Positions 9,326-21,063 of a stretch of 64,000 nt of DNA are shown piece by piece. The position numbers and the translations under genes are program-made. The stretch lies in NCBI GenBank assembly GCA_001038565.1, contig LFJO01000003.1, positions 178,849 through 242,848 on the forward strand, written 5' to 3'. Below the pieces are notes generated by a model. That model made no database searches. It was not told the DNA's origin and worked only from the letters and a program-made list of their open reading frames with translations. Source of the stretch: Alkalihalobacillus pseudalcaliphilus. Its GTDB lineage: Bacteria; Bacillota; Bacilli; Bacillales; Bacillaceae_D. The stretch's first letter is position 1, and the number at the start of each line of letters is the position of its first letter.

Positions 9326-9589
9326 TTGTTACAGATGATTGGATCGATGATATCGAATTTAATGGTTATGTATTCATTCTTAGTGATTATCTATATTTTT
9401 ATGAGTTGGTTCCCTAATGCAAGAGAGTCTTCTTTTGGTCAATTTTTAGGCTCCATTGTTGAACCATTTCTAGAACCATTTAGAAGAATCATTCCACCGT
9501 TAGGTATGATTGACCTCTCACCAATTGTTGCAATTATCGTATTAAGGATTGCTTCTCAAGGTGTGTTGGTTTTATTTGGACTTCGTTAG
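9326..9589 (+). CDS. ylmG: YggT family membrane protein YlmG
   Basis: This is a small protein of about 87 residues with two hydrophobic segments flanking a conserved amphipathic stretch (MSWFPNARESSFGQFLGSIVEPFLEPFRRIIPP), typical of the YggT family. Family members are membrane proteins linked to division-site or osmotic functions. I place the start at TTG 9326 because AAGGTGGTGAG at 9311-9321 would be its ribosome site; GTG 9314 would lie inside that site. It stands between sepF and ylmH as in B. subtilis. Confidence 0.85.
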   Translation: MLQMIGSMISNLMVMYSFLVIIYIFMSWFPNARESSFGQFLGSIVEPFLEPFRRIIPPLGMIDLSPIVAIIVLRIASQGVLVLFGLR

Positions 9590-9602
9590 AAAATGAAATG
9601 GA

Positions 9603-10385
9603 GTGAGCAAGATTTCCATCTATCAGCATTTTAGAGAAGAGGAACGAGTTTTTGTTGATCAAGTTCTCTCTTGGAAAGAAGAAGTAAAGGATTTCTATAA
9701 AGAAAGGCTCACTGATTTTTTAAATCCACGTGAGCAAGAAATCTTAGCGACAATAATTGGAACAGATGATGAATTGCGACTTTCTTTTTTTGGTGGACGC
9801 TTTGAGGTTGAACGAAAGCGAGCCTTGCTTACACCTGTTTTTATTGAGCACTGCGAGCAAGACTATGACTGTGTCCTTTTTGAATTAAACTATCCGAGTA
9901 AATTTGTGACACTTAGTCATCGTGATATATTAGGTTCATTAATGTCTGTCGGCTTAAAGCGTGAAAAGTTTGGTGATATCTTGATTATGGATAACCGTAT
10001 ACAACTAATTGTGGCAAAAGAAACGGCCTTATATGTAGAATCCAATGTGACATCGATTGGAAAAGCAACAGTTTCACTAGAAGCGCTCTATTTTTCTGAA
10101 CAAATGAACGCGGTAGAAACATGGCGGCAACAATCAGGAACGGTTTCTTCTTTGCGCCTCGATGTGATTTTGGCTGAAATATATCGAGTGTCACGCTCGA
10201 AATTAGAGCCCTATTTCACAAAAGGTTATGTAAAGGTAAATTGGAAATTGATCGAGTCAGGCTCTTTTCAAGTAGAAGCAGGTGATCATTTTTCGGTACG
10301 TGGATTGGGAAGAAGCCAGCTCGTTTCTATTGAAGGTAAGACAAAAAAAGATAAAGTCCGTATTTTGTACCAAACGAAGCATTAG
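9603..10385 (+). CDS. ylmH: YlmH family S4-domain RNA-binding protein
   Basis: YlmH carries a C-terminal S4 RNA-binding domain (SSLRLDVILAEIYRVSRSKLEPYFTKGYVKVNW, about residues 180-215) after a conserved N-terminal domain (REQEILATIIG, LSFFGGRFEVERKRALL). Family work links it to nascent-chain ribosome quality control, which is notable because rqcH is also in this window. The 260-residue ORF starts at GTG. It is spaced 13 bp after ylmG, so it belongs to the same operon. Confidence 0.92.
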   Translation: MSKISIYQHFREEERVFVDQVLSWKEEVKDFYKERLTDFLNPREQEILATIIGTDDELRLSFFGGRFEVERKRALLTPVFIEHCEQDYDCVLFELNYPSKFVTLSHRDILGSLMSVGLKREKFGDILIMDNRIQLIVAKETALYVESNVTSIGKATVSLEALYFSEQMNAVETWRQQSGTVSSLRLDVILAEIYRVSRSKLEPYFTKGYVKVNWKLIESGSFQVEAGDHFSVRGLGRSQLVSIEGKTKKDKVRILYQTKH

Positions 10386-10486
10386 TTATTATGTTTAAAG
10401 GATAAAAAGAGGGTTTTAGAAAAACTTGTCGAATTAGCAATTAGGAGACAATGAACTTTAATAATAGATTGACGGAGGTGGCTAAT

Positions 10487-10978
10487 TTGCCTTTAACGCC
10501 ATTAGATATTCATAATAAAGAATTTACAAGGGCTTTTCGTGGCTATGATGAAGATGAGGTAAATGAATTTTTAGACCAAGTAATTAAGGATTATGAATCC
10601 ATTATTACAGAGAAAAAAGAGTTATTTACACAAGTTAATGAGCTTGAGGAGAAACTTGAGCATTTTAAAAATATTGAAGAAACGTTAAATAAATCAATAT
10701 TGGTTGCTCAAGAGTCTGCTGAAGAAGTAAGAAGAAATGCTCAAAAAGAAGCACAACTTATCGTGAAGGAAGCCGAAAAAAATGCCGATCGTATTATAAA
10801 CGATGCATTAAACAAATCACGTAAAGTGATGATTGAAATGGAAGAAATCAAAAAACAGGCTTCTGTTTACAAAATGCGCTTCAAAATGTTAATTGAAGCT
10901 CAATTAGAGATGCTTCAAACCGATGATTGGGATCAGTTTGCGGTCGAGAAGGAAGAAGAAGAGCCTAGTAACTCATAA
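10487..10978 (+). CDS. divIVA: Cell division initiation protein DivIVA
   Basis: DivIVA binds curved membrane at poles and septa and recruits MinJ/MinCD and, in sporulation, chromosome-anchoring factors. The 163-residue protein begins with the lipid-binding domain (PLTPLDIHNKEFTRAFRGYDEDEVNEFL, in pieces) and continues as a coiled coil (ETLNKSILVAQESAEEV, EAEKNADRIIN). I chose TTG 10487 because GGAGGTGG precedes it and the family starts M-PLTP; an in-frame ATG at 10451 would add 12 residues with no ribosome site. It ends the ylm cluster. Confidence 0.95.
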   Translation: MPLTPLDIHNKEFTRAFRGYDEDEVNEFLDQVIKDYESIITEKKELFTQVNELEEKLEHFKNIEETLNKSILVAQESAEEVRRNAQKEAQLIVKEAEKNADRIINDALNKSRKVMIEMEEIKKQASVYKMRFKMLIEAQLEMLQTDDWDQFAVEKEEEEPSNS

Positions 10979-11029
10979 GCTCACTTGCGATATCATCAAG
11001 TCTGTCATATAATATGACTAATTTCAATA

Positions 11030-11277
11030 ATTGAAAGACGAGTATAAAGGATAGTAGCATAGCAAACGGTATATAGCGATTCGAGGATGGTGGGAGCTCG
11101 ATTAACGTAGCTATTGTGAAATCACCTTTTAGTCTTACTTCTGAAATATACATAGTAAGAGGTAACGTTTCATTCACGTTAAGGATGAAGAGTGGGCATG
11201 CTTTTGAGACATGCTCATTAGGGTGGTACCACGGGTAGTCTTCTCGTCCCTAACCTAGGGATAAGAGGACTTTTTTT
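11030..11277 (+). promoter_or_regulatory. T-box riboswitch leader of ileS (isoleucine specifier)
   Basis: The T-box sequence AGGGTGGTACCACG lies at 11220-11233. It is followed by a terminator hairpin (11238-11277; TCGTCCCT/AGGGATAAGAGGAC, then TTTTTTT). Stem I is visible: AAGAC near 11034 pairs with GTCTT near 11132, and AGTA (11053-11056) opposite GAA (11118-11120) forms the loop-E motif. The triplet after GAA is ATC (11121-11123), an isoleucine codon, which fits the gene downstream. Uncharged tRNA-Ile should stabilise the antiterminator. Confidence 0.93.
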
Positions 11278-11346
11278 ATTTGTCCAAAATAGAAGGAATG
11301 AGTTAACAACCAAGCTGCAAAGCGAAAAATGAAGGAGGGTTCAGTA

Positions 11347-14127
11347 ATGGTTGAATATAAAAGAACATTACTAATGCCAAAAACGAATTTTCCGATGCGA
11401 GGAAATTTACCGCAAAACGAGCCAAAGCGTCAAGAAAAATGGAGCTCAGAGGATATTTATGCACAAGTACAAAAACGTACAGAGGGAAGGCCGCTTTTTA
11501 TCCTACATGATGGACCACCATATGCGAACGGTGATATTCATATGGGACATGCTCTAAATAAAATTTTAAAGGATATCATTGTACGTTATAAATCCATGTC
11601 AGGCTATCATGCCCCTTATGTACCTGGCTGGGATACGCACGGTTTACCGATTGAAACAGCGTTAACGAAAAGTGGAAAAGTAAAGCGTAAAGAAATGAGT
11701 GTAGCAGCATTTCGTAAGCTATGTGAAGAATATGCGTTAAAACAAATCGACCGTCAACGTGAGCAATTTCTTCGCCTAGGAGTGCGTGGCGATTGGTGGA
11801 ATCCGTATATTACTTTAGATAAGGCATATGAAGCACAACAAATTAAAGTGTTTGGTGAGATGGCTAAAAAGGGGTATATCTATAAAGGGAAAAAGCCCGT
11901 GTATTGGTCACCGTCTTCAGAGTCAGCGCTCGCAGAAGCTGAAATTGAATATCATGATAAACGTTCACCATCGATTTATGTAACATTTGATGTTGTAGAT
12001 GGTAAAGATGTATTAGCAGGTGATGAGAAATTCATCATTTGGACGACGACTCCGTGGACAATTCCTGCTAACTTAGCGATTAGTGTTCACCCGGAATTAG
12101 ACTATAGTGTTGTCAAAGTCAATGGTGTTAAATATGTAGTGGCAACTGGTCTGTTAGAAACGTTAGAAAAAGAGCTGGAATGGGAAAGGTATGAAACGGT
12201 TCAAACACTAAAAGGTTCTCAATTGGAATTTGTTCAAACGAAACATCCTATTTATGACCGCCACTCGGTTGTCATTTTAGGTGAACATGTCACATTAGAT
12301 GCTGGTACGGGGTGTGTTCACACGGCACCAGGTCATGGTGAGGATGACTATATCGTTGGTCAAAAGTATGGTTTAGACGTATTATGCCCTGTGGATGATA
12401 AAGGTTATTTAACAGATGAAGCTCCTGGATTTGAAGGGTTATTTTACGATGTGGCTAATAAACCAATTGGCGAAAAGTTAGAAAGTGTAGGAGCTTTATT
12501 AAAACTTTCCTTTATTACACACTCGTATGCTCATGATTGGCGTACAAAAAAGCCAGTGATCTATCGTGCGACTTCGCAATGGTTTGCTTCTATTGAGAAT
12601 TTCCGCGGGGAGCTTCTACAAGCGATTGAAGAGGTTGAGTGGATTCCTAAATGGGGAGAAACCCGATTATTTAATATGGTTCGTGACCGTGGAGATTGGT
12701 GTATTTCTCGCCAACGTGCATGGGGTGTGCCAATCCCTGTTTTTTATGGGGAAGATGGCCAACCGATTATTACGGATGAAACAATTGAGCATGTCTCGAA
12801 TCTTTTCCGTGAACACGGCTCTAATATTTGGTTTGAGTGGGAAACAAGTGAGCTATTACCACAAGGATTCACCTCTATTCATAGTCCAAATGGAACTTTC
12901 ACAAGAGAGATGGACATTATGGATGTATGGTTTGATTCGGGCTCATCACATCAAGCTGTATTAGAGGAAAGAGAAGGATTACAACGTCCAGCAGACCTTT
13001 ATTTGGAAGGATCTGACCAGTATCGTGGTTGGTTCAACTCCTCTTTATCGACAGGTGTTGCTGTAACAGGTAAGGCTCCATACAAAGGGATTTTAAGTCA
13101 CGGTTTTGCTTTAGATGGCCAAGGTCGTAAAATGAGTAAGTCGATCGGGAATGTTGTTGTGCCAAATGATGTCATGAAGCAGCTTGGTGCTGATATATTA
13201 CGATTATGGGTGGCGTCGGTTGATTATCAAGCCGATGTTCGCGTCTCTGATGAGATTTTAAAACAAGTTTCTGAGTCTTATCGTAAAATTAGAAATACAT
13301 TCCGTTTCTTACTCGGGAATCTCCATGATTTTAACCCTGCTACAGATCGAGTGGAAGATGAGGATTTGCATGGTGTGAACCTCTTTATGCTTGTAAAGTT
13401 GAATGAAGTCGTTGAAAAAGTGAAAAAAGGATATGAAGAATATAATTTTTCAAGCGTTTATCATACCTTGCATAATTTCTGTACGATTGAGTTGAGTTCA
13501 TTCTATATGGACCTTGCTAAAGATACGCTTTATATTGAACATGCAAATCATCCTTCACGTCGTGCAATTCAAACGGTGATGTATGAAACGGTTGTTAAAT
13601 TATCGAAGTTAATATCACCTATTTTATCGCATACTGCCGATGAGGTTTGGGAAAATATTCCTAATGCCGTTGAAGGAAGTGTTCAATTATCAGATATGCC
13701 GGAAGCTCGTTCATTCGGTGATGTTGAATCCTTAAAAGCAACATGGAATCAATTCATGTCCATTCGTTCGGACGTCTTAAAAGCTCTAGAACAAGCACGA
13801 AATGAGAAAATTATCGGTAAGTCACTGGCAGCATCGTTAACGTTGTATGCGGATGACGATAATTATGAGCTATTACAAGGAATTGACGGATTAGAAAAGC
13901 TCTTTATTGTGTCAAAAGTGAATCTCGTCAAAGGCCTTAACAAAAAGGTAGAACAAGCTGTCACTTTTGAAGGGATAGCCGTGTTTGTTGAAGCGGCGGA
14001 TGGCGAAACATGTGAGCGTTGTTGGACTGTAACGACTACAGTCGGATCACATGCAGAGCACCCAACTTTATGTACATCTTGTGCTGAAACGGTTCAAAAT
14101 TATTACCAAGAAGAAGGAACAGAATAA
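11347..14127 (+). CDS. ileS: Isoleucyl-tRNA synthetase
   Basis: This class I synthetase charges tRNA-Ile and edits valine. The 926-residue protein has the HIGH-type motif HMGH at residues 65-68, editing-domain sequence [11 protein letters not shown] near 235, KMSKS at 595-599 and a C-terminal zinc site formed by C889/C892 and C909/C912, as in the bacterial-type enzyme. ATG 11347 follows AAGGAGGG at good spacing; the in-frame ATG at 11329 lies upstream of that site. Expression is controlled by the T-box just upstream. Confidence 0.97.
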   Translation: MVEYKRTLLMPKTNFPMRGNLPQNEPKRQEKWSSEDIYAQVQKRTEGRPLFILHDGPPYANGDIHMGHALNKILKDIIVRYKSMSGYHAPYVPGWDTHGLPIETALTKSGKVKRKEMSVAAFRKLCEEYALKQIDRQREQFLRLGVRGDWWNPYITLDKAYEAQQIKVFGEMAKKGYIYKGKKPVYWSPSSESALAEAEIEYHDKRSPSIYVTFDVVDGKDVLAGDEKFIIWTTTPWTIPANLAISVHPELDYSVVKVNGVKYVVATGLLETLEKELEWERYETVQTLKGSQLEFVQTKHPIYDRHSVVILGEHVTLDAGTGCVHTAPGHGEDDYIVGQKYGLDVLCPVDDKGYLTDEAPGFEGLFYDVANKPIGEKLESVGALLKLSFITHSYAHDWRTKKPVIYRATSQWFASIENFRGELLQAIEEVEWIPKWGETRLFNMVRDRGDWCISRQRAWGVPIPVFYGEDGQPIITDETIEHVSNLFREHGSNIWFEWETSELLPQGFTSIHSPNGTFTREMDIMDVWFDSGSSHQAVLEEREGLQRPADLYLEGSDQYRGWFNSSLSTGVAVTGKAPYKGILSHGFALDGQGRKMSKSIGNVVVPNDVMKQLGADILRLWVASVDYQADVRVSDEILKQVSESYRKIRNTFRFLLGNLHDFNPATDRVEDEDLHGVNLFMLVKLNEVVEKVKKGYEEYNFSSVYHTLHNFCTIELSSFYMDLAKDTLYIEHANHPSRRAIQTVMYETVVKLSKLISPILSHTADEVWENIPNAVEGSVQLSDMPEARSFGDVESLKATWNQFMSIRSDVLKALEQARNEKIIGKSLAASLTLYADDDNYELLQGIDGLEKLFIVSKVNLVKGLNKKVEQAVTFEGIAVFVEAADGETCERCWTVTTTVGSHAEHPTLCTSCAETVQNYYQEEGTE

Positions 14128-14134
14128 AAGCTAT

Positions 14135-14168
14135 AACAGCTCCACGTTTTAGGTGGAGCTGTTTTTTT
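14135..14168 (+). terminator. Terminator of ileS
   Basis: ACAGCTCCAC pairs perfectly with GTGGAGCTGT over a 7-nt loop, followed by seven T. It lies within 40 bp of the stop. Confidence 0.92.
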
Positions 14169-14314
14169 GGCATTCATTTATCGTATGATTAAAAAATTTA
14201 AATGAAGGGAAGGCATTTAGTAAGTAATTTTTTACGACGGTTTGTCTAGAAAAGATTTTTTCGTGGCAAGCTAATATATGTATATTCAATAACGATAGGG
14301 AAGGTGAAAAACCA

Positions 14315-14995
14315 ATGAAAATAGACAAGAGTTATCAGCATATTTACACACAGTTAACCGAACAAAAAGAACAGCTAGAACAAAAGCTAAAACGGTACCA
14401 AGAAAGTGAGTTACATCAAAGTGAAGCAGACTCAAGTACGGAATTATCCCAATATGATAATCATCCTGCTGATAATGCCACTGACTTATATGAACGAGAA
14501 AAGGATTTTGCTTTAGAAGAACATGCTGAAGATGAATATGAGCAAGTCAAAGCGGCACTTCAAAAGTTTGAGGAGGGAACGTTTGGGATTTGTGAGAAAA
14601 CAGGTAAAGAAATCCCGCTTGAACGTTTAGAGGCCAATCCACTGGCAAAAACGGTGATTGAAGAAGCGAATTCTCATGTAGAGGATTATCGTCCGGTCGA
14701 AGAAGATGTACTTGTTAGTCCAGAGCGTTATAATTATGATGGAGATGATACCGAAACAGAGTTTGATGCAGAAGATGCTTATCAAGCGGTGGCCAGTTAC
14801 AATGAGCGACCTAATATTTATGAAGACCCAGCAACAGATCAAGAGGAAGAAGAGATTGGGTATGTCGATGAATTAGATGGTTTCTTATCGACAGATCTGG
14901 AAGGCTTTAAAGGGGCAGAACATGTGCATGTCCAGAATAATCGTCGCCTTCGAGATTATTTAGAAGAAGAGGATGAAGAGAGTCGTGATGAGTAA
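14315..14995 (+). CDS. ylyA: DksA/TraR-type (YteA-like) protein YlyA
   Basis: This is a 226-residue acidic protein with an N-terminal coiled coil (QLTEQKEQLEQKLKRYQ), the NATDLYEREKDFAL block near residues 53-66, and a degenerate DksA/TraR zinc-finger region near 90-105 (FGICEKTGKEIPLERLEANP). Only one cysteine of the usual four remains, as is common in the Bacillus YteA/YlyA group. The B. subtilis gene between ileS and lspA is ylyA, described as an RNA polymerase-interacting protein of the forespore; that role is taken from the family. Confidence 0.8.
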   Translation: MKIDKSYQHIYTQLTEQKEQLEQKLKRYQESELHQSEADSSTELSQYDNHPADNATDLYEREKDFALEEHAEDEYEQVKAALQKFEEGTFGICEKTGKEIPLERLEANPLAKTVIEEANSHVEDYRPVEEDVLVSPERYNYDGDDTETEFDAEDAYQAVASYNERPNIYEDPATDQEEEEIGYVDELDGFLSTDLEGFKGAEHVHVQNNRRLRDYLEEEDEESRDE

Positions 14996-14999
14996 GGTA

Positions 15000-15024
15000 A
15001 GAGGGGATCTTTCCCCTCTTTTTG
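15000..15024 (+). terminator. Terminator after ylyA
   Basis: AGAGGGGA and TCCCCTCT form a compact hairpin with a short loop, followed by TTTTTG. It lies 5 bp past the ylyA stop. Confidence 0.85.
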
Positions 15025-15071
15025 TGCTATAATGCTAAAGAATGGCATGAAGAAGAGAACGGAGGATTTCT

Positions 15072-15542
15072 GTGATTTATTATATTATTGCAGCTCTCAT
15101 CATTGTTTTAGATCAAATAACAAAATGGATCGTTGCGACTCAAATGGAGTTAGGCCAACGTATTCCATTAATTGATGGATTCCTTTATTTTACCTCACAC
15201 CGAAATACAGGGGCCGCTTTTGGCATTTTAGAAGGACAAATGTGGTTTTTCTATATCGTAACGGTTGTGGTTATTATTGGTATCGTTTATTTTATGCAAA
15301 AAGAAGGAAAGTATAATGTCTTGTATGGAACGTCATTAGGACTCATTTTAGGTGGAGCAATTGGTAATTTCATCGACCGAGTTTTCAGAGGTGAAGTTGT
15401 CGACTTTATTGATACATATCCATTTGGTTACAATTTTGCGATTTTTAATGTAGCTGATTCCGCATTATGTATAGGTGTTGCTCTTTTATTTATTAAAATG
15501 TTTATGGATGAGCGTCAAGCAAAAAAGGAGAAGAAGAAGTAA
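15072..15542 (+). CDS. lspA: Prolipoprotein signal peptidase (signal peptidase II)
   Basis: LspA cleaves the signal peptide of diacylglyceryl-modified prolipoproteins in the membrane. The 156-residue protein has four hydrophobic segments and both catalytic aspartates: Asp102 in [15 protein letters not shown] and Asp129 in [11 protein letters not shown], at the positions known in B. subtilis. GTG 15072 follows CGGAGGATTT. The stop overlaps the next gene's start region (TAATG), so lspA and the pseudouridine synthase gene are translationally coupled. Confidence 0.96.
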   Translation: MIYYIIAALIIVLDQITKWIVATQMELGQRIPLIDGFLYFTSHRNTGAAFGILEGQMWFFYIVTVVVIIGIVYFMQKEGKYNVLYGTSLGLILGGAIGNFIDRVFRGEVVDFIDTYPFGYNFAIFNVADSALCIGVALLFIKMFMDERQAKKEKKK

Positions 15543-16456
15543 TGGAAGTTTTAACGTATGAGGTTAGCTCAGACGAATCAGGAGTAAGAATTGATAAATT
15601 TGTATCGTTACAAAGTCAAGATTGTTCAAGAACACAAGTCCAGCAGTGGATAAAAGATAAGCTTGTACAAGTTAATGGGGCGGTCGTCAAGAGTAATTAT
15701 AAAGTGGCCGAAGGTGATGTCGTCGTCTGGTCGATCCCCGAGCCTGAAGTACTTGAGGTAGTCGCTGAAAATATTCCGCTTGACATCGTTTTTGAGGATG
15801 CAGATGTTATTGTCGTAAATAAACCTCGAGGTATGGTTGTACACCCAGCTCCAGGTCATTACACGGGGACATTGGTCAATGCACTTATGTATCATTGCCA
15901 AGACCTCTCAGGTATCAATGGCGTTATTAGACCGGGCATAGTCCACCGTATTGATAAAGATACATCTGGTCTACTCATGGTTGCCAAAAATGATAAAGCC
16001 CATGAATCGTTAGTTGATCAATTAAAGGCAAAAACGACGAAACGTCTGTATAAGGCGATTGTCCATGGTGTCATCTCGCATCAAAGCGGGACGATTGATG
16101 CACCGATTGGTCGTGATAAAAAAGACCGACAAAGCATGACGGTTACAGAAGAGCATTCACGTGATGCGGTTACTCATTTTAAAGTCATGGAACGTTTTAC
16201 AGATTATACGTATGTAGAATGTGAGCTTGAAACCGGTAGAACCCATCAAATTCGTGTGCATATGAAATATATTGGTTTTCCTTTAGCTGGCGATCCGAAA
16301 TATGGCCCAAAGAAAACGTTAGAAATCGAAGGTCAAGCTCTACATGCGGCGGTGCTTGGATTTGAACATCCAACATCTGGTGAGTGGATTGAATTTGAAA
16401 GACCAATTCCAGAAGATATGGAAAAATTACTCGCACATCTTCGAATTATTAGTTGA
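15542..16456 (+). CDS. ylyB: RluA/RluD-family 23S rRNA pseudouridine synthase (YlyB)
   Basis: This enzyme isomerises uridine to pseudouridine in 23S rRNA. The 304-residue protein has an N-terminal S4 RNA-binding domain (about residues 15-75, RIDKFVSLQ ... VNGAVVKSNYKV), the catalytic motif HRIDKDTSGL with Asp138, and the downstream KRLYKAIV and GRTHQIRVH blocks. Its ATG overlaps the lspA stop. It precedes the pyr operon, as ylyB does in B. subtilis; the exact target uridines cannot be read from sequence. Confidence 0.93.
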   Translation: MEVLTYEVSSDESGVRIDKFVSLQSQDCSRTQVQQWIKDKLVQVNGAVVKSNYKVAEGDVVVWSIPEPEVLEVVAENIPLDIVFEDADVIVVNKPRGMVVHPAPGHYTGTLVNALMYHCQDLSGINGVIRPGIVHRIDKDTSGLLMVAKNDKAHESLVDQLKAKTTKRLYKAIVHGVISHQSGTIDAPIGRDKKDRQSMTVTEEHSRDAVTHFKVMERFTDYTYVECELETGRTHQIRVHMKYIGFPLAGDPKYGPKKTLEIEGQALHAAVLGFEHPTSGEWIEFERPIPEDMEKLLAHLRIIS

Positions 16457-16483
16457 CACTAAACTGCTTTTGTGAGATAGTAT
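16453..16483 (+). promoter_or_regulatory. Candidate sigma A promoter of the pyr operon
   Basis: A perfect -35 TTGACA (16453-16458) overlaps the ylyB stop. Possible -10 boxes are GATAGT (16476-16481, 17-bp spacer) or TAGTAT (16478-16483, 19-bp spacer). It lies just upstream of the first PyrR attenuator. Confidence 0.55.
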
Positions 16484-16510
16484 ATAAGAACTTAATAACC
16501 CTTTAATTAT

Positions 16511-16524
16511 AGTCCCGTGAGGCT
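16511..16524 (+). promoter_or_regulatory. PyrR-binding loop 1 (pyrR leader)
   Basis: AGTCCCGTGAGGCT matches the PyrR anti-antiterminator consensus ARUCCNGNGAGGYU exactly. PyrR bound with UMP stabilises this hairpin and lets the terminator at 16588 form. Confidence 0.93.
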
Positions 16525-16587
16525 AAGAAGGAACAGTAAGTAACTATATAGGTCGAATTATGACTTATTGTGTTTATTTAACTATGC

Positions 16588-16618
16588 CCTCTTGTCATCG
16601 GTGACAAGAGGTTTTTTT
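16588..16618 (+). terminator. pyr attenuator terminator 1
   Basis: CCTCTTGTCA (16588-16597) pairs perfectly with TGACAAGAGG (16602-16611), followed by seven T. It is the conditional terminator upstream of pyrR. Confidence 0.92.
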
Positions 16619-16653
16619 GGTGCTGTAAAGGGAAATGTGGTAAGGGAGGTTAG

Positions 16654-17196
<543 letters not shown>

Positions 17197-17217
17197 AATA
17201 AGAAAACTCTTTAAAAC

Positions 17218-17231
17218 AGTCCAGAGAGGCT
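17218..17231 (+). promoter_or_regulatory. PyrR-binding loop 2 (pyrR-pyrP)
   Basis: AGTCCAGAGAGGCT matches the PyrR loop consensus exactly. It lies 21 bp past the pyrR stop. Confidence 0.93.
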
Positions 17232-17288
17232 GGCAAGAGCAACATAGGGAGTCGCATGGCGGTAAATGGACATGTGATGATTCTATGG

Positions 17289-17324
17289 AACCCTCTTAGC
17301 TGCTGTTTGGTTAAGAGGGTTTTT
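17289..17324 (+). terminator. pyr attenuator terminator 2
   Basis: AACCCTCTTA pairs with TAAGAGGGTT across a 13-nt loop and runs into TTTTT. It is the conditional terminator between pyrR and pyrP. Confidence 0.9.
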
Positions 17325-17352
17325 GCGTAAGAGTCATGGGAGGAACAACAGT

Positions 17353-18699
17353 ATGAGTCAACAACAAAATGAGGTTTTAGGAGTAAGAGATGTTCCAAGG
17401 TTCGATAAATGGGTTGTTTTAAGCTTACAGCACTTATTTGCCATGTTTGGCGCAACGATTTTAGTACCGGCGCTTGTCGGATTAAGCCCAGCTGTCGCAC
17501 TATTATCAAGTGGTTTAGGAACGCTTGCCTACTTACTTATTACAAGAGGACAAATTCCTGCCTATCTAGGTTCCTCATTCGCTTTTATTAGTCCAATCAT
17601 TACAGCAACAGCTTTAGGTGGTCCAGAAGGAGTGATGGTCGGGACATTTTTTGCTGGGATTGTCTACGGATTAGTCGCAATTGCGATTAAAACAAGTGGT
17701 GTAAAATGGTTAATGAATATTTTACCACCAGCGGTTGTTGGGCCAATCATTATGGTTATCGGATTAGGTCTAGCTAGTACAGCCGTTGATATGGCAATGA
17801 ATATTACACTAGATGATGGGATTACGAAGGTTTATAGCTTACAGCACTTTATCGTCGCTTTGTTTACATTAGCGGTTACACTTATTGCCAATATGTTCTT
17901 TAAAGGGTTTTTTAGCCTTATTCCGATTTTATTTGGTGTAGCAAGTGGATACATTTTCGCAGCTGTACAAGGCTTGGTCGATTTTACAGATGTCAAAGCA
18001 ACACCGTGGTTTCAAGCACCTGATGTCATGTTGCCGTTTATCACGTATACACCAAATTTCTCTTGGGCAATTATCTTTGTAATGGTTCCAGTTGCCGCTG
18101 TTACATTAGCGGAGCATATTGGCCAACAAATGGTTTTAAGTAAAGTAGCAGGTCGTAACTTTATCGAAAAGCCAGGCTTACATCGCTCGATAATGGGAGA
18201 CGGGGTTGCTTCGATTGTGGCAGCACTCGTTGGTGGTCCGCCAAATACAACGTATGGTGAAAATATTGGGGTATTAGCAATGACACGTGTGTTCAGTGTC
18301 TATGTCATCGGAGGAACTGCGGTCATCGCCGTCATGTTCGCTTTCATTGGTAAGATTTCAGCGGTTATCTCTTCGATTCCATCTGCGGTTATGGGTGGAA
18401 TCTCCATCTTACTCTTTGGTGTTATTGCTTCATCTGGATTAAGAATGCTGATTGAAAACAAAGTTGACTTTGGGATTAAAAGAAACTTAGTTATCGCATC
18501 TACGATTTTAGTCATTGGAATTGGTGGAGCTTACTTAAAGGTTTCAGATGAGTTTCAAATTGCCAGTATGGCCTTAGCAACATTTGTAGGGGTATTCCTA
18601 CACATTATTTTACCAGATAAGAAAGCAGCTTTTGGTGAGAATAGTCAGCTCTTTTCAGATGAAGAGATAAGTGTTGAAAACCAAAAAGAAAATAAGTAA
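17353..18699 (+). CDS. pyrP: Uracil permease PyrP
   Basis: PyrP is a proton-coupled uracil importer of the NCS2/UraA family. The 448-residue protein has about 14 hydrophobic segments and family blocks such as QHLFAMFGATILVPALVG near residue 20, the QIPAYLGSSFAF turn, the GEHIGQ-type block AEHIGQQMVLSKVAGR and GGPPNTTYGENIGV. ATG 17353 follows GGGAGGAAC; in-frame codons back to 17323 overlap the terminator stem and are unlikely. Its place between two PyrR attenuators ties uptake to the pyrimidine pool. Confidence 0.96.
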   Translation: MSQQQNEVLGVRDVPRFDKWVVLSLQHLFAMFGATILVPALVGLSPAVALLSSGLGTLAYLLITRGQIPAYLGSSFAFISPIITATALGGPEGVMVGTFFAGIVYGLVAIAIKTSGVKWLMNILPPAVVGPIIMVIGLGLASTAVDMAMNITLDDGITKVYSLQHFIVALFTLAVTLIANMFFKGFFSLIPILFGVASGYIFAAVQGLVDFTDVKATPWFQAPDVMLPFITYTPNFSWAIIFVMVPVAAVTLAEHIGQQMVLSKVAGRNFIEKPGLHRSIMGDGVASIVAALVGGPPNTTYGENIGVLAMTRVFSVYVIGGTAVIAVMFAFIGKISAVISSIPSAVMGGISILLFGVIASSGLRMLIENKVDFGIKRNLVIASTILVIGIGGAYLKVSDEFQIASMALATFVGVFLHIILPDKKAAFGENSQLFSDEEISVENQKENK

Positions 18700-18713
18700 G
18701 CATCCTTTAAACA

Positions 18714-18727
18714 AGTACAGAGAGACT
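18714..18727 (+). promoter_or_regulatory. PyrR-binding loop 3 (pyrP-pyrB), divergent
   Basis: AGTACAGAGAGACT occupies the same place as loops 1 and 2 but departs from the consensus ARUCCNGNGAGGYU at two conserved positions (A for C, A for G). The following terminator is intact, so I call it a PyrR site with possibly altered affinity. Confidence 0.75.
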
Positions 18728-18783
18728 TAAAAGGGGCTTTGAGAAAGGGCACATGTTATAAAAAAACAGGTGTTACTTTCTCT

Positions 18784-19755
<972 letters not shown>

Positions 19756-19779
19756 ATCATGAACTGGGAGGCGGAGTAG

Positions 19780-21063
19780 ATGAGCATTTTATTAAAAGGT
19801 GGATGTATTTTAGGAGAACATGGTGAGCAGGTAAAAAAAGATATCGCAATAAGAAATGGGAAGATTTCTTTTGATACAGAAGGGTCCTTTGAAGAAATCA
19901 TTGAACTATTTGGCAAACTTATTACACCTGGTTTTATCGATGTTCACGTACATTTGCGTGAGCCTGGTGGTGAGAAAAAGGAAACGATTGAAACAGGAAC
20001 ACTTGCAGCGGCAAAAGGTGGATTTACAACGATTTGTGCAATGCCAAATACTCGTCCTGTCCCAGATACAAAAGAACAAATGGAATGGTTAACCAATAGG
20101 ATTAAAGAAACGGGTCATATTAATGTGCTTCCATATGCAGCGATAACAACGAGACAATTAGGTGATGAAATTACCGATTTTCAAGCATTAAAAGAAGCAG
20201 GAGCGTTTGCATTTACAGATGATGGTGTCGGTGTTCAATCGGCAGATAAAATGCTGCAAGCCATGACTAGAGCAGCTGAGCTGGATATGGCGATCGTTGC
20301 TCATTGTGAGGAAAATACGCTTATACATAATGGTGCCGTTCACGAAGGTGAATTTTCAAAGAGTCATGGTTTAGCAGGAATTCCATCTGTATGTGAATCT
20401 GTGCATATCGCTAGAGATGTTTTATTAGCAGAAGCAGCAGGAGCCCACTATCATGTGTGTCATATTAGTACAAAGGAATCTGTACGAGTTGTTCGCGATG
20501 CCAAAAGAGCGGGGATTCATGTGACGGCGGAAGTGACGCCACATCATTTACTTTTAAATGACGCAAACATTCCTGGTTTAGATACGAATTATAAGATGAA
20601 TCCACCATTACGAGGGAAAGAAGACCAAGCGGCATTACTTGAAGGTTTGTTAGATGGAACGATTGATTTCATTGCGACGGATCATGCTCCACATACCGCA
20701 GAGGAAAAAGCATTACCAATAGAAAAGGCACCATTTGGAATTGTTGGTTTAGAAACGGCTTTTCCGCTTCTTTATACGAATTTTGTTCAAACAGGTAAGT
20801 GGAGCTTAAAGCAATTAGTCGATTGGTTCACATTACTTCCTGCCAAAACATTCCGTTTAAATAAAGGAAGCCTCAAAGAAGGGGCCATGGCTGATTTAAC
20901 GGTTATTGACCTAAAGTTAGAAGAGAAAATAGAGAATGAAAGTTTTGTATCTAAAGGTAAAAATACACCGTTTAACGGCTGGAATTGTCAAGGGTGGCCC
21001 ATTTACACGTTTGTAAGTGGACAAAAAGTTTGGGAGAAGAAACAAGGGAGTGTAATCAAATGA
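19780..21063 (+). CDS. pyrC: Dihydroorotase
   Basis: PyrC cyclises carbamoyl aspartate to dihydroorotate. The 427-residue type I enzyme has the zinc-binding HVHLREPG motif (His56, His58), the [10 protein letters not shown] block near residue 145, and [12 protein letters not shown] near 302, which supplies the catalytic Asp. GGAGGCGG precedes the ATG. The stop overlaps the pyrAA start (ATGA). Confidence 0.97.
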   Translation: MSILLKGGCILGEHGEQVKKDIAIRNGKISFDTEGSFEEIIELFGKLITPGFIDVHVHLREPGGEKKETIETGTLAAAKGGFTTICAMPNTRPVPDTKEQMEWLTNRIKETGHINVLPYAAITTRQLGDEITDFQALKEAGAFAFTDDGVGVQSADKMLQAMTRAAELDMAIVAHCEENTLIHNGAVHEGEFSKSHGLAGIPSVCESVHIARDVLLAEAAGAHYHVCHISTKESVRVVRDAKRAGIHVTAEVTPHHLLLNDANIPGLDTNYKMNPPLRGKEDQAALLEGLLDGTIDFIATDHAPHTAEEKALPIEKAPFGIVGLETAFPLLYTNFVQTGKWSLKQLVDWFTLLPAKTFRLNKGSLKEGAMADLTVIDLKLEEKIENESFVSKGKNTPFNGWNCQGWPIYTFVSGQKVWEKKQGSVIK